Part shown: positions 1 to 8,968 of the stretch, in pieces
Layout: every line of letters begins with the position of its first letter
How positions within the stretch are numbered: the first letter of the stretch is position 1
Source of the DNA: Agrocybe praecox
Lineage: Eukaryota > Basidiomycota > Agaricomycetes > Agaricales > Agrocybaceae
NCBI GenBank assembly: GCA_964017145.1
Contig: CAXHKQ010000018.1
Coordinates: forward strand, 1-19,316
DNA: 19,316 bases
Reading direction: 5' to 3'
The notes under the pieces: model-generated
What the model saw: only the letters and a program-made list of their open reading frames with translations
What the model was told of the DNA's origin: nothing
The model's database searches: none
Position numbers and translations under genes: made by a program

Positions 1-250
1 ACGCCGAGTGCGAGCGCGAGCTAACGAAACAACAGTGGGGCGTGTGTGTGCGTTTGGCGCTTCTGGCACGGGCCGTGTTGCGTGCGCGACTGGCGGCGCG
101 GCCGTCTGTTCATTGATTTGCCTATTTTCACGCAAAAAACGTGCGCGAGCTGCTGGAGCTGGCACGCACGCACATAGAAACACGCCACAAACACGACAGC
201 CAGGCGAGTTAACCCATTTTCGGATGGCAAATAGAACCGCTGGTCTAAAG
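1..250. other. CpG-rich low-complexity segment, no gene recognised
   Basis: GC-rich with GCGCG, GTGTGTG and CACGCACGCAC runs, then an abrupt change to AT-rich sequence. An 81-codon plus frame and a 69-codon minus frame occur but neither has a domain or convincing codon use. It could be an intronic island near the next, unseen exon of the minus-strand gene. Confidence 0.4.
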
Positions 251-365
251 TAGAAAAACATTGAAGGATTGGTTCTTTAATCCTGTTTTTCTCGTGTTTG
301 GGTTCATCATTTAATCGACCAGGTTTTCCAATATTGACGATTTTTCAAACGATCTGATCAAAATA

Positions 366-870
366 CAGGGTGTTTCTTTCATACCTGTGGTTTTCAATTT
401 GGTACAACTTTTTTTCGTAGTGGGACTTTTTGACAGCTGTCACATGATTTATATCTAGTAAGTTTTGTCATTTCATGTGGATTAGACTTACTTCTAGAAA
501 AACGATTGCAAATCGTGCAAATTATCAAAATATCATATCAAATTATAGCGCATTATTTCGCGTCGTGGGTCGTTTGGCCTGTGGCGGGACTTCAAGATCG
601 TGCGATTTCAAACCGCTTGACTATTTTTGTGTGGGTTTATGTGAAGTCGCTTGTCTACGCAGATTAGTCCGAGATGAATGTCGCCTTATAAGAGAACATT
701 CGATTCGTTGACATATGGACATTCGGTTCCAATTGTTGTAAAATGTGTTCGAAAATTTAGTGAAAACCACACATCTACTTTGCAAAAGCAAGAAACAAAA
801 ATGTATTTGAATCGGTTGATGTTCGGGTGAGATATCGGACATCCTTTACGCTCAAAACTAATTTTGAAAA
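366..870 (+). mobile_element. internally deleted IS630/Tc1-mariner-type transposon remnant
   Basis: The left end is a TA dinucleotide (364-365) followed by CAGGGTGTTTC, typical of Tc1/mariner superfamily terminal repeats. At 487-530 a frame reads EKRLQIVQI, the start of an insect DDE transposase of this superfamily. From about 560 the sequence reads, over several frames, W-P, then SRSCDFKPLDYF, then VWVYVKSLVYAD, matching the C-terminal part that follows the catalytic domain in that family (WPPRSCDxxPLDYF-type motif). The whole catalytic middle is missing, so N- and C-terminal fragments are nearly adjacent. Frameshifts and stops show it is dead. I could not find the right terminal repeat; the end is approximate. 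Confidence 0.7.
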
Positions 871-1020
871 ATATATCTACACACAGCTTACATTTTATAA
901 TCAAATCGAGACAAGAAAGGATCAACTAACTAACTTTCTTCGTTTTAATAAGATGTTGTCTCTTGAACCAGTCGTCCAAAATGGGTTAAGCTTGGCGCTC
1001 ACACACACCGAGAGTGATTC

Positions 1021-1716
1021 CTGACTATGCCGAAAGACCCGTTTAGTAACGCTCTACGAACCGACGACGACTTGTACGAATGTTACTGTGTGTGTGTGTA
1101 TATTTCTTTGCACATTGGCAACTGACTGAGTGAGTGAGCTGTGAGCTGTGTGGCTAGTTCAAGTGTACGGTATTTCGTTTGAATAATAATGACGTCGTTT
1201 GTCGTCGTCGTCGTTGCGGCCGCAGCCGAGGCGCGCTGCTCACCGGCATCGTCATCGTCGTTTGCATGCGGGGCCGGGTCGTAAACGTATTCGCAGAGAC
1301 TTGCAAAGCCATACGGTTTGATGAACCATACAACATACAACTACGCTCAGTCACGCTCTTCGGTGGCTGCCGGCGGCGGCCGCTGTGCGTTTAATACCGA
1401 CAGCTCAATTTCGCCGAGTGCCGCCGCCGGCAAGCCGGTAAGCGGTCGCGACGAGCAGCAGCAGTCGCACCAGCAACGATCGATGGGATTGTCGGATTGG
1501 TTAAATATACGCTAGACCTTGTGGTGTGGTCGGGTGATCCGCACACATATTGCAATATGGTGCGGGCGGCACAAATCGAGCGAGCGAGCGACTCGATTGT
1601 TTTCGAAATGTCGAGCAGAGCGAGCAGCGTTTACAGTGGTACAGATATACGAAGAATTCCGATTCTCATTGCCTATTCGGGTATATGCTCTCATCGCATC
1701 GCATCGCATCACTCAC
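1021..1716. other. CpG-rich island downstream of exon i
   Basis: Holds a (GT)n tract at about 1085-1100, TGAGTGAGTGAG, GTCGTCGTCG runs, GAGCGAGCGAGCGA near 1578-1591 and (GCATC)n at about 1693-1709 immediately beside the exon i donor. The possible plus-strand ORF 1321-1515 is inside. I see no second acceptor in the right phase for the minus-strand gene. Confidence 0.45.
1321..1515 (+). CDS. possible plus-strand coding exon or small ORF (antisense to the main gene)
   Basis: An ATG at 1321 opens a 64-codon frame ending TAG at 1515. The peptide starts MNHTTYNYAQSRSSVAAGGG and ends MGLSDWLNIR, with mostly G/C third positions and insect-like Ser/Ala/Gln composition. A consensus donor (CCG then GTAAGC at 1438-1443) lies inside it, so it could be a first coding exon ending after AAGCCG. 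An overlapping minus-strand frame also has GC-rich third positions but encodes an implausible Cys-rich run. I recognise no family. It lies in the intron downstream of exon i and in a CpG-rich island, so composition alone could explain the openness. Confidence 0.25.
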   Translation: MNHTTYNYAQSRSSVAAGGGRCAFNTDSSISPSAAAGKPVSGRDEQQQSHQQRSMGLSDWLNIR

Positions 1717-1822
1717 CTCGAATTTCCTGCGCACGCGCCGCCGAGAGAACAGTGCCGGGCGGACCGCGCAACAGCGACTCCAGGCACTTGATGTTATCGC
1801 GACAGGTGGCTATGATTTCCGC
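1717..1822 (-). CDS. klar: klarsicht-like gene, internal coding exon i (last recognised in window)
   Basis: Short exon of 106 nt. The acceptor is TTGCTGTCTCTAG before GCG; the donor is CGAG followed by GTGAGT. It is entered in phase 0, matching the end of exon h, and left in phase 1. The joined peptide reads LLRPEDY, then AEIIATCRDNIKCLESLLRG, then PPGTVLSAARAQEIR. This continues a spectrin-like helical repeat begun in exon h: Leu/Ile/Cys at heptad spacing and an Arg-Pro-Glu-Asp-Tyr loop between helices. The Pro-Pro-Gly loop and AQEIR helix start resemble the next turn of such a repeat. The following exon, which must supply two bases to complete a codon, was not found in 1-1716, so the C-terminus (with any KASH domain) lies outside the window. 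Confidence 0.75.
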
Positions 1823-3659
1823 CTAGAGACAGCAACACGAAACGAGGCGGAACGAAAAGGTTTGGTGTCGGTTAGTAAGAGTAGTGTAGAGGTTTTTTGG
1901 AATACAGAGGGGGCCAGAGAGCATATGCGGGAAAAAGTCGAGTGTAGCTTTGAGGAATGCGCGTGGGGTACGCCTACTACTATACTAATCGTCATTAAAT
2001 CATGCGAGGTACCGGGTTGGATAGAATGAGAACGATATCTGTAACTGAAATGGATGATTGCAGCGCTTGTACGATGACAGTCCGACAAGTACTTAGCCTA
2101 ACGTCCTTATGGCACCACTATCGTAATATAGTATTTGTAAGGTGTGCTATATTCTCTTAAATGTCTAAATTTTTCGCCGAATCGGACTCTTCGTTTTGTT
2201 TTAACAGAGCGTTAAAGCGCACGTCTCAGTGCATTTTCTGCCGCCAAAACTCACAATCGACCAAATCGACAAAATAGTCATAATCTATTATTTGGGCTAT
2301 GCATTTTGGTCTCATCTACGGTATTTGGCACTCAGTGGACTATGATTAATTTAAAAATTTCAAAATGGTGTTAGTATGAGTTAGTATGAATATCGAAAAG
2401 AGAGAATTTTGCAAGGGTTAGCGACAAAATACTTTCCGAAGGTGAACGTGATATTTCAGAATCACTATCGGCCTTGAAGGAGACTACAGAGAAGAACTAA
2501 ACCAGTTGTCATAAAAAAATGTTCGTCTTTTCTTAGTAGGCTAACAATTGAAGAGTACGGAGATGATGGAAGCAATCAAAGAATCCTTTGCAGGGTTTAA
2601 ACTAGATGAAACATATAGATATATGTGTGTCAGGAGCCTTGTCAATGGGACCTTTGGCAGAAGTTATGAGCAGTCCAATATTGAGTTTTGACTGTATAAT
2701 ATACCACAGTTTGTCATGCGGGATGCCTCTGAAGTGTTGTAGGCAGTTGAAGTCGTCTAATTTCGATACTTCCATAAAAACTCTCAATCTTGGACTACTC
2801 ATAACTTCTGTCACAGGTCCCATAGGCAAGAATCTTGACACACATATATCTTTATTATCCATCTAGTTTCTACCCTGCAAGGAATTCTTTGATTGCTTCC
2901 ATCAACTCCGCTTTCTTCACTTGTAAGTACTTATCGGACTGCCCAAGTATTCCTCGAAAATGCATTAACTCAAGCTGCCTTCTACAGTAAAGAATTATTT
3001 ATGCATCACAACCAAGCGCTCCTCCTACATAACTCAAAAAACACAGCCACTTCGCCGATCGATCGAACGATTTGCCGCAGAAACTACTATCGAAATTTAA
3101 TTTATTGACTCGTAAAATCGTTGGAATAATTATATAAAAATCAGAGGCGGAATGTATGTATGGGAATGTGGTTGCTGTTGTAAAATAATACGTATTAGTC
3201 GGTGTGGAATTGTGTTTAAAATGTAATGTAAATATGGTTAATTTTTGCACTGGCGAGACAACTACTACAACTAGCAATGACACAAAACAAACATAAGATA
3301 AAAACAGTCACAGTTGCCGCAAATAGTGACTCAAACAACAAGCTCAAACAGCACTCATCAAACAGCCGTTGCACATATCGGTGGTTATTGTAACAAAAGG
3401 AAATCAAAACAGCACAGGCCACATCAAACTACACACTACTACACACGCCCTACAGCGCGAACAAACCGGCCGTTAAAACGGCCAACATCATCACTAGAAC
3501 GGCCAACATCCACATCGAACGGCGCTTCGACAAACATGCACGAAACGCCGGCCATGCGGGCCACTTTTGCATGCACACCACCAGCACGGCCAGCAGGCCG
3601 CAGCCCAGACCATTCGAACCCGAACCATCCGAACACGGGTCCAACCACATCGCACTTAC
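1823..3659 (-). other. intron between exons h and i
   Basis: 1837 nt. Apart from foldback repeat 1 (2546-2923) it is AT-rich with no supported gene. The 1823-2030 part is still moderately GC-rich. Sequence 2925-3440 is AT-rich. GC-rich 3440-3659 is open in several frames simply because it adjoins exon h; it repeats GGCCAACATC-type words but is past a perfect donor. Confidence 0.6.
2546..2923. repeat. long foldback inverted repeat (hairpin) 1
   Basis: The left arm (2546-2689) and right arm (2776-2923) are reverse complements at roughly 80% identity by eye, separated by about 86 nt. Shared blocks include GATGGAAGCAATCAAAGAAT, AGATATATGTGTGTCA, TGGGACCT and AGAAGTTATGAG. Because the arms mirror each other, 86-codon open frames occur on both strands with related peptides; these are by-products of the palindrome and not two genes. 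The minus-strand loop peptide has a stretch, LQHFRGIPHDKLWYII, faintly like the protease/linker region of BEL/Pao retrotransposons, which I regard as weak. An intronic transcript of this would fold into a long hairpin. Confidence 0.8.
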
Positions 3660-4299
3660 GTAGTCCTCCGGGCGCAGCAGGTAGCTGCGCACACGCAACG
3701 CTCGCGTGTGCTCCATGCGCTGCTGGCACTGCAACAGCATCTGGATCATCTCCGACTCGTCCTCGGCGTCCTCGTCGTCATCGTCCAAGTCCGCAACGTC
3801 TTCATCCACTTCGCCCGCAGTGGCGTTAGCATCGCAACTGCCAGTAATTGGATGATGATGCTCCACAAACGAGCTGTCGTCGGCCGACGAAGACGAACAA
3901 CCGCCGCCGCCGCCGCCGCCTCCTCCGCAGGCGCCATTCTGCAGCGTGCGCTGCGATTGCAGCCGACGACGCATCAGATCGTCGGCGCTCTGGCGCTTCT
4001 CCAGCTTGCTGATGAACTCCATCTCGAGCCGGCGATTGCTGCCGCCGTTGTGCTGCTGAGCGGCGGCGTTCGGATGTTGGCTGTGCGACGAACGCGACGG
4101 CAGATTGGGGCGAGCCGAAGGGCGGAAGACGCCGCCGAAGTTGGACGACGACGGACGCCGCGGATGAAGGGATGAGATGTTGTTGGGCGGCGTTGAGTTG
4201 GTAATGATGTTGATGCTGCTGCTGCTGGTGGTGGTGTTTGCGGCGACGATTTGCCGCTGGAACTGGATAGACGATCGATGCCCATCGATTTGCAGAACT
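3660..4299 (-). CDS. klar: klarsicht-like gene, internal coding exon h, with an apparent single frameshift
   Basis: Exon of 640 nt. The acceptor is CCACCCCCAG before AG TTC; the donor is TAC followed by GTAAGT, a perfect site. Entered in phase 1 from exon g it reads EFCKSMGIDRLSSSSGKSSP, a credible continuation. Downstream, however, the convincing frame is one nucleotide off: SNFGGVFRPSARPNLPSRSS, RRLEMEFISKLEKRQSADDL, a nine-glycine run, an acidic Asp/Glu tract, and the helical SEMIQMLLQCQQRMEHTR leading to YLLRPEDY. The switch falls in or near the Gln/Ser-type trinucleotide tract at about 4205-4245, consistent with one base missing there. The MEFISKLEKR and MIQMLLQCQQ stretches look like spectrin-like helices. 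All three frames are open through the trinucleotide tract, so the precise point cannot be fixed. Confidence 0.8.
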
Positions 4300-5037
4300 C
4301 TGGGGGTGGGTGGCATGAAATGTGTAAGTTAGTTTGATGTCTTGATTCGAAGAATTTGCTGTCACGTTAGAACAATAGAAAAAGGACACATTGTTCATGT
4401 CACTGATCAAATTAGACTTTAAATAGGGAGTCTGGCCGCGAAATACAAAATTATGAATCAAACAGAATTAAGGCCGAATATGAAAGTAGCGAAATAGGAC
4501 CACTTCTGCGGACTACAAAACCTCTACTGGCTGCACAAATTCTGATGGCGACAAAAATTAAGTGTATTATTTCATCGTCCATCTCTTATCTACGATACTG
4601 TGTCAAAACACATAGATAGCAATATTTAATTAGTGTTGAAAGATATGAGTACCCTCAGAATAGACAGATGGCGAATGGCGGTTATCGAACATTTGATAGT
4701 GTAGAACAATCGGACAGAACTGCTCTATCGTTGCAAATATTTTGTTTTATCATGATGGCTTCCTCGACAAAATTTTAGCCGATATAAGAACTCAATTTCG
4801 AATTGAAGCAACCATCGGAGCAAAAGAATTGTTATATTGACCACTTTGGCTGAATGCACACGAAAAATGCGCATGGAAAATATTGCTGAAAATGACGGTA
4901 TCAACATCAACTGATTCGTAGGTTTGAAGATCTTTTGACCAATTTTTTCTACTGATACCATCAAAAATACACCTTTGTCGACCTTCCACTTCGGCAAACA
5001 ATATTTCTGAATATCTTGTCGATATTTGTTATTTGTC
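4300..5037 (-). other. AT-rich part of the intron between exons g and h
   Basis: No coding or RNA gene is recognised. Minus frames of about 119 and 69 codons at 4725-5084 and 4792-5001 are AT-rich with no domain. The rest of this intron holds the copy-A repeat, the truncated transposon copy, and a CAGGGCCCTG palindrome at 5508-5517 that might mark another element end. Confidence 0.5.
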
Positions 5038-5320
5038 GCGTTTAGGGAAATCGAAATATATTCGCCAATTGAAATCCGTTGCAAAATTCATCATTTCGCA
5101 TCCAATTTTCGACTTCCCGCAAATGATCGTTTTTCGGCACCAACATCGATTTTTTTCAACAGCGCAGCGTGTTTGTAACACACCTTTAATCGTTTGGAAA
5201 ATAGTTGTACGTTCAAGATCAATGTCTCACATTTCCAATGATGTATAACATGGCCACCTAAACCGTCAAATGAACCCAGGAATGACTGATAAACCAAATC
5301 CTAATCTTAAACTATCGCTA
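5038..5320 (-). repeat. 280-bp dispersed repeat, copy A (minus orientation)
   Basis: The reverse complement of this stretch aligns over its length with 8062-8341. Shared blocks include GGCCATGTTATACATCATTG, ACAACTATTTTCC/GCAACTATTTTCC, CATTTGCGGGAAGTCGAAAA, ATTTTGCAACGGATTTCAATT and GGATTTGGTT. I estimate about three quarters identity. Both copies encode a fragment like SFAGSRKL, but frames are otherwise broken. I do not recognise the family. It lies in the intron downstream of exon g. Confidence 0.75.
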
Positions 5321-5365
5321 CTGGTATTTGTTTCGCCATACGATGAATGTGCAGAAATTCTTGTA

Positions 5366-5507
5366 CAGGTTGTTATAGGTACAACTATTCTCCTAGGGGA
5401 TTTTTTTAGAGCTGCCACTTGATTTATTTTTAGTAAGGTTTGCCATTTCATTATGAATATACTTATTCCTGAAAAAAGTTTGCAAATTGTGCAAATTATC
5501 AAAAAAC
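5366..5507 (+). mobile_element. second, truncated copy of the 366-870 transposon (left end only)
   Basis: After TA at 5364-5365 the sequence begins CAGGTTGTT. It then matches the first element through the tract with GTACAACT, the TGCCACTTGATTTAT segment, TAGTAAGGTTTGCCATTTCAT, and the stretch encoding PEKSLQIVQI, losing similarity around 5507. It is about 40 bp shorter near the left end and has no C-terminal transposase fragment. Both copies lose the transposase at about the same codon, so they may share a deletion derivative. Confidence 0.65.
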
Positions 5508-5827
5508 CAGGGCCCTGTTTCTCTAACGCAGAGTACTTTGCCGTTCGCATTAGCACACGTGCATATCGAAAAGCAAAAACAAAAAGTGCAAAGCGAATCT
5601 GCGAATCATAGTTCGAGTTTCGCAAAGCAAATATGGTAATATATCATGTTCAGATTCATCAGACACAGAAACATCTTTCTGTAAATGAAATATAGGACAA
5701 TACCACTAGATTTACAATTGAAAATGACTCAAATTGAGCACTGTAAATTGAGAAATAATGTAATAACTATTCTTCCCAAGTGTTTTGGAAGGAACACGAT
5801 CAGTACAATTAACTGCCAACTACCTAC

Positions 5828-6286
5828 CATTCAACTGCAGCTTCCGCGATCCCTCCGAGCTCTTGCGCCTGCGCTCGAACTCAAATTCGGACGTCCGACG
5901 ACGCTGTCGCAACGCCGCCGCCTCTTCGCCGCCTCCGCCCTGCGTCGGCGACTTGCTCGGCGACTTGCTGCTCGACCAGCGATGCTGCTGCTGCTGCTGC
6001 TGGGCGACGGCCGCCGCCATCAGCATCATCGGATGCATGGCGCGACGCGTCGTCAGCGGCGACAGCGACGAATCGATGTTACCGTTATTGGCGGCCGACA
6101 GCGACGAGCAGCAATCGGACTGCGAGTCGAGGAAGTTGCGATAGTCGTCGCCGAACTCGAGCAGCCGCCGGGCGGCATCGGAGTCGAGGCCCTCCGAGTA
6201 GGCTTCGGAGTTGTAGCGATCCTGGTAGGGGTCCCAGGCCTGCTCGGCGCTGTTGTCGGTGCCAGTGAAGCTGAGCTCCTTGACGA
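5828..6286 (-). CDS. klar: klarsicht-like gene, internal coding exon g, with the most conserved-looking block
   Basis: Exon of 459 nt, 153 codons, phase 1 at both ends. The acceptor is CTCCCTTCGGCAG; the donor is AATG followed by GTAGGT. The peptide opens VVKELSFTGTDNSAEQAWDP and then carries the block SDAARRLLEFGDDYRNFLDS (residues 36-55) followed by QSDCCSSLSAANN. I recognise this block as typical of insect klarsicht proteins, and it is my strongest argument for the name; it is recall, not a search result. A six-Gln run lies near residue 98, followed by a basic/acidic SPSKSP and RRRTSEFEFERRRKSSEGS region. An alternative donor, GTAGTT, four bases downstream would leave in phase 2 and join exon h in a different frame. 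Confidence 0.85.
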
Positions 6287-6358
6287 CTGCCGAAGGGAGG
6301 AGGAGAGAAGGAAAGGATAAAATATTGAGATTGGAGGTGTTAAAAGTGATACTAAGCT

Positions 6359-6530
6359 AGTTGCAAGGTGATAACAAGCAATCTTGCTAGTTACAAGGTC
6401 TTAAAAGGTCTTTCGAGATCTTATAAGGTCTTACGAGGTCTTAAAATGTCATCTTGAAAGGTCTAATAAGCTAGTTACGAAGTGTTGAACGAGCTAACAA
6501 GCTCTGTCACGAGGTGATAAGGAAGATTGC
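6359..6530 (+). repeat. degenerate tandem AAGGTCTTA-type repeat in the f-g intron
   Basis: The word ACAAGGTCTTAAAAGGTC and variants (TTATAAGGTCTTACGAGGTCTTA, GAAAGGTCTAA, GAGGTGATAAGG) recur with about 10-30 bp spacing, interleaved with copies of CTAGTTACAAGG/AGCTAGTTGC. No coding potential is visible. The intron is otherwise short (527 nt). Confidence 0.55.
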
Positions 6531-6813
6531 CCTCACTCTTTCCTGGATTTACCAAGAAATATCAAGGTCCAGAATGGAGGAACCTCGAACTCACTTGTTG
6601 TGTTTATATGGTTCATACAAGTTAACACTTCGTTCATGGCTTGTTGTCTCTTTCTTTCGTATACGGATAGTCGGTAAAATATTATAACTAACAACCTTGA
6701 TAAAAAAAACTCGAGGGTCGGGCCCATTCAACCGATCTTAGAACACATTGTTAGGATTCCGAAAATGTATAGTATAGCTAGTATCTATTGCTGTACAAAC
6801 AGCCCGAACTCAC

Positions 6814-7860
6814 CCTCAATCTCACTGTTGTAATTGGCCAGCGCCGCCAACGAGCCCAACTTCGAAGCACCCGCTCCGTAGCCGCTCGTCAGCGCTCCCA
6901 GCCGGAAGATCGGCTTCTGCATGTGCCTGGTCGGCTCCTCCTCGCTCTCCTGATCGGTGGTGGTCATCTTCGGCGAACGATTCTGCTGATGCTGCTGCTG
7001 CTTCTGCTGCTGCACCTGCACTTGAACCTGCTCCCCAGCACCACCACCACCGGCCAGCGCCATCGACAAGGCCGCACTCAGATCCTCCACCAGATCCGTT
7101 TGCCCAGCAAACGTCTCCGACTTGGACAGCGTCGACGTCAGAATGCGTGACAGCTCTTGCACACTGCTGCTGTTCTGGTTAGCCGTCTGCTGACCATCCG
7201 ACCCGTTCGATCCGGACTCCGACCGGCGACCCATCAGCTTCTTGCGGGCGCGCATCTTGCGCCGCTTCAGCGACGCCTTGCTGTCGACGCTGCGCATCGT
7301 TGCAGTCACATTGGTCGTCGAAGCGTCCATTGCGCCGTTGTTCGTGGAGTTGGAGTTGACCACCGTCGTGGCCACCGTCGACGCCGATGTAGCGGCCGCC
7401 GTGCTGGCCGCGGCAACCGTCGCCGTGGACCACATGTGCAGGGCGGACTCGCTAATCGAGTGATTGGCCAGGCCCTGATTGGTGGCGGCTTGATCGAGGG
7501 CTCGAGCTTGGGCGGTCGTTTCGGTTTGGCGCAGCTGCGAGAGGCAGGAGACGGACCAGGGGCGCTCCGAGTTGCGACGCTTGGTGCGCATCATGACCTT
7601 GGGCGGACCGGACGTGGAGATGGGTGCGGCGATGGCAGGTCCGATGGACTCGGCTCCGGCTACTGGCGAGTTGTGCTGCAGCCGTTCGGAGGAGCAGCCG
7701 CCGGCGGTGGCGCCGGTGGCGCCATTGGTGTCCAGTCGTTCGGTGGAGGTGAAGAACTGCGAGCTGCGGTGGTCGGTCTCCTGCAGGAAAGTTGCGACCG
7801 AGTCGGACATGATGTCCGAGGAGTCGGAGTCGCGACCGCCGTCTGCCGAGGAGTCGGATT
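6814..7860 (-). CDS. klar: klarsicht-like gene, large internal coding exon f
   Basis: Exon of 1047 nt, 349 codons, phase 1 at both ends. The acceptor follows a strong pyrimidine tract (CCCCCCACCCCTCCAG); the donor is GAGG followed by GTGAGT. In order the peptide has an acidic Ser/Asp patch (SDSSADGGRDSDSSD, residues 2-16), the basic motif TKRRNSERPWSVSCLSQL near residue 90, SISESALHMW shortly after, an Ala/Thr/Ser-rich stretch, and a strongly basic block, SLKRRKMRARKKLMGRRSE, near 195-215. After these come a Leu/Ser helix (SVQELSRILTSTLSKSE), a Gln-rich tract near 275-290 and ASKLGSLAALANYNSEIEG at the end. The basic block could be a nuclear-localisation or microtubule/phosphoregulatory patch, which is inference. 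The reading frame is intact over the full length, so no lesion is seen here. Confidence 0.85.
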
Positions 7861-8061
7861 CTGGAGGGGTGGGGGGAAAGAGGAGTATCGTAAAAATTAT
7901 TTTACTAAAGGTAATCTGATTGATGAGTTTAGGAATGAATTAATTGATGTTTATGGCGTGATGCTATGGACAAACAATATCCAAAATCGAAGCAGATCTA
8001 TTTCGCCAAAGCATGGGCTCAATATACTATCTCTCAGACATCTCATTAAGTACCAGTAGCC

Positions 8062-8341
8062 ACAGTTTAAGAATGGGATTTGGTTAACTAGTCGTAGCTG
8101 GGTCGTTTGAGGTTTAGGAGGCCATGTTATACATCATTGGAAAGGTTAGACCTTGTTCTTCAATATGCAACTATTTTCCGAACTATTAAGAGTAAGTTGG
8201 AAGCACACTGCGTTGTTGAACATGTTTATGTTTGTGCCGAAAACCCATCATTTGCGGGAAGTCGAAAACTGAATGCGAAATTATGCATTTTGCAACGGAT
8301 TTCAATTAGCGTTAGAAAGAGAATATATTTTGAGATCCGCA
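8062..8341 (+). repeat. 280-bp dispersed repeat, copy B (plus orientation)
   Basis: Inverted partner of 5038-5320, in the intron between exons e and f. The similarity starts near CAGTTTAAGAATGGGATTTGG and ends near GAATATATTTTGAGATC. The pair flanks exons f and g on opposite strands. A 108-codon frame over the repeat and its flank has no recognisable domain and is not supported as a gene. Confidence 0.75.
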
Positions 8342-8916
8342 TGCCTTCCGATGAACTTCCTTTTTCGTCGATAAGTCACGTATTTCCAGGCCTACACTTC
8401 AAAATATTCGAGAAAGTAGGAAAACGAAAGTAGGATCCACTAATTCACAGAATGATAGGGTACATGTTAAGCTATTGATGGACATACATCGGTACAAGAT
8501 ATCTTTGATAGTTCTTTTATAATAGCCATTAGAATATGACAAAAAATCCTACTGATAATGTATGAGTATTGAGATGTCGGCACAACATCCCATTAAGAGG
8601 TTTTGAGGACATTTCGTTCGGTTCTGAAATCATTTTGTTTTTGTTGCGTTTGTTGGGTATTAGCTTGATTGCAATGTGCGTATACGTCTGCACATCATAT
8701 ATCTGAATGAAATGGGGAATTGTCGAAACTCATCTCGATGAGATGTCTCTGAGAAGATGTTTTCGGATATCTAATTTTCGAAATAGACATCCGCTTGGTA
8801 TTAAATACTCTATATAGATTATCTCAGCTCATCTAGATCCTATATCCTATGGTAGGGATGTCACTTGAGCATCTAAATCGGATTCGGTTGCCGTTAGGCG
8901 TTCTTGAGTTCATCCT

Positions 8917-8968
8917 CAAGACATCTTACGACATATTTGCACATTATGGATGATCTCAAGATGTCTTG
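8917..8968. repeat. short perfect-stem hairpin in an AGATGTC-rich stretch
   Basis: CAAGACATCTT at 8917-8927 is the exact reverse complement of AAGATGTCTTG at 8958-8968, with a 30-nt loop. The surrounding 8720-8970 holds further copies of the GATGTC/GACATC word (about 8740, 8756, 8789, 8858), partly in opposite orientations. It is probably part of a decayed inverted-repeat element. No gene is seen here. Confidence 0.5.

Noticed and set aside
1400..1500. Minus-strand frame as the next exon of the main gene after exon i
   Set aside because: No acceptor gives the required phase without an immediate stop, and the translation contains an implausible cysteine run.
2602..2866. Paired 86-codon open frames on both strands
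   Set aside because: They are a consequence of the inverted repeat: the arms encode related peptides in mirror image. No start context, domain or codon bias supports a gene.
3314..4175. Plus-strand frames of 171 and 202 codons over exon h
   Set aside because: Shadows of the minus-strand coding exon. The minus strand has canonical splice sites and phase continuity with its neighbours.
5508..5517. CAGGGCCCTG palindrome, similar to a CAGGGCCCCTG word near 18990
   Set aside because: Both might be ends of one transposon family, but similarity does not extend beyond a few bases by eye.
7157..8059. 300-codon plus-strand frame over exon f
   Set aside because: Arg/Gly/His-rich translation typical of the antisense of GC-rich coding sequence; the minus frame is a complete phase-matched exon.
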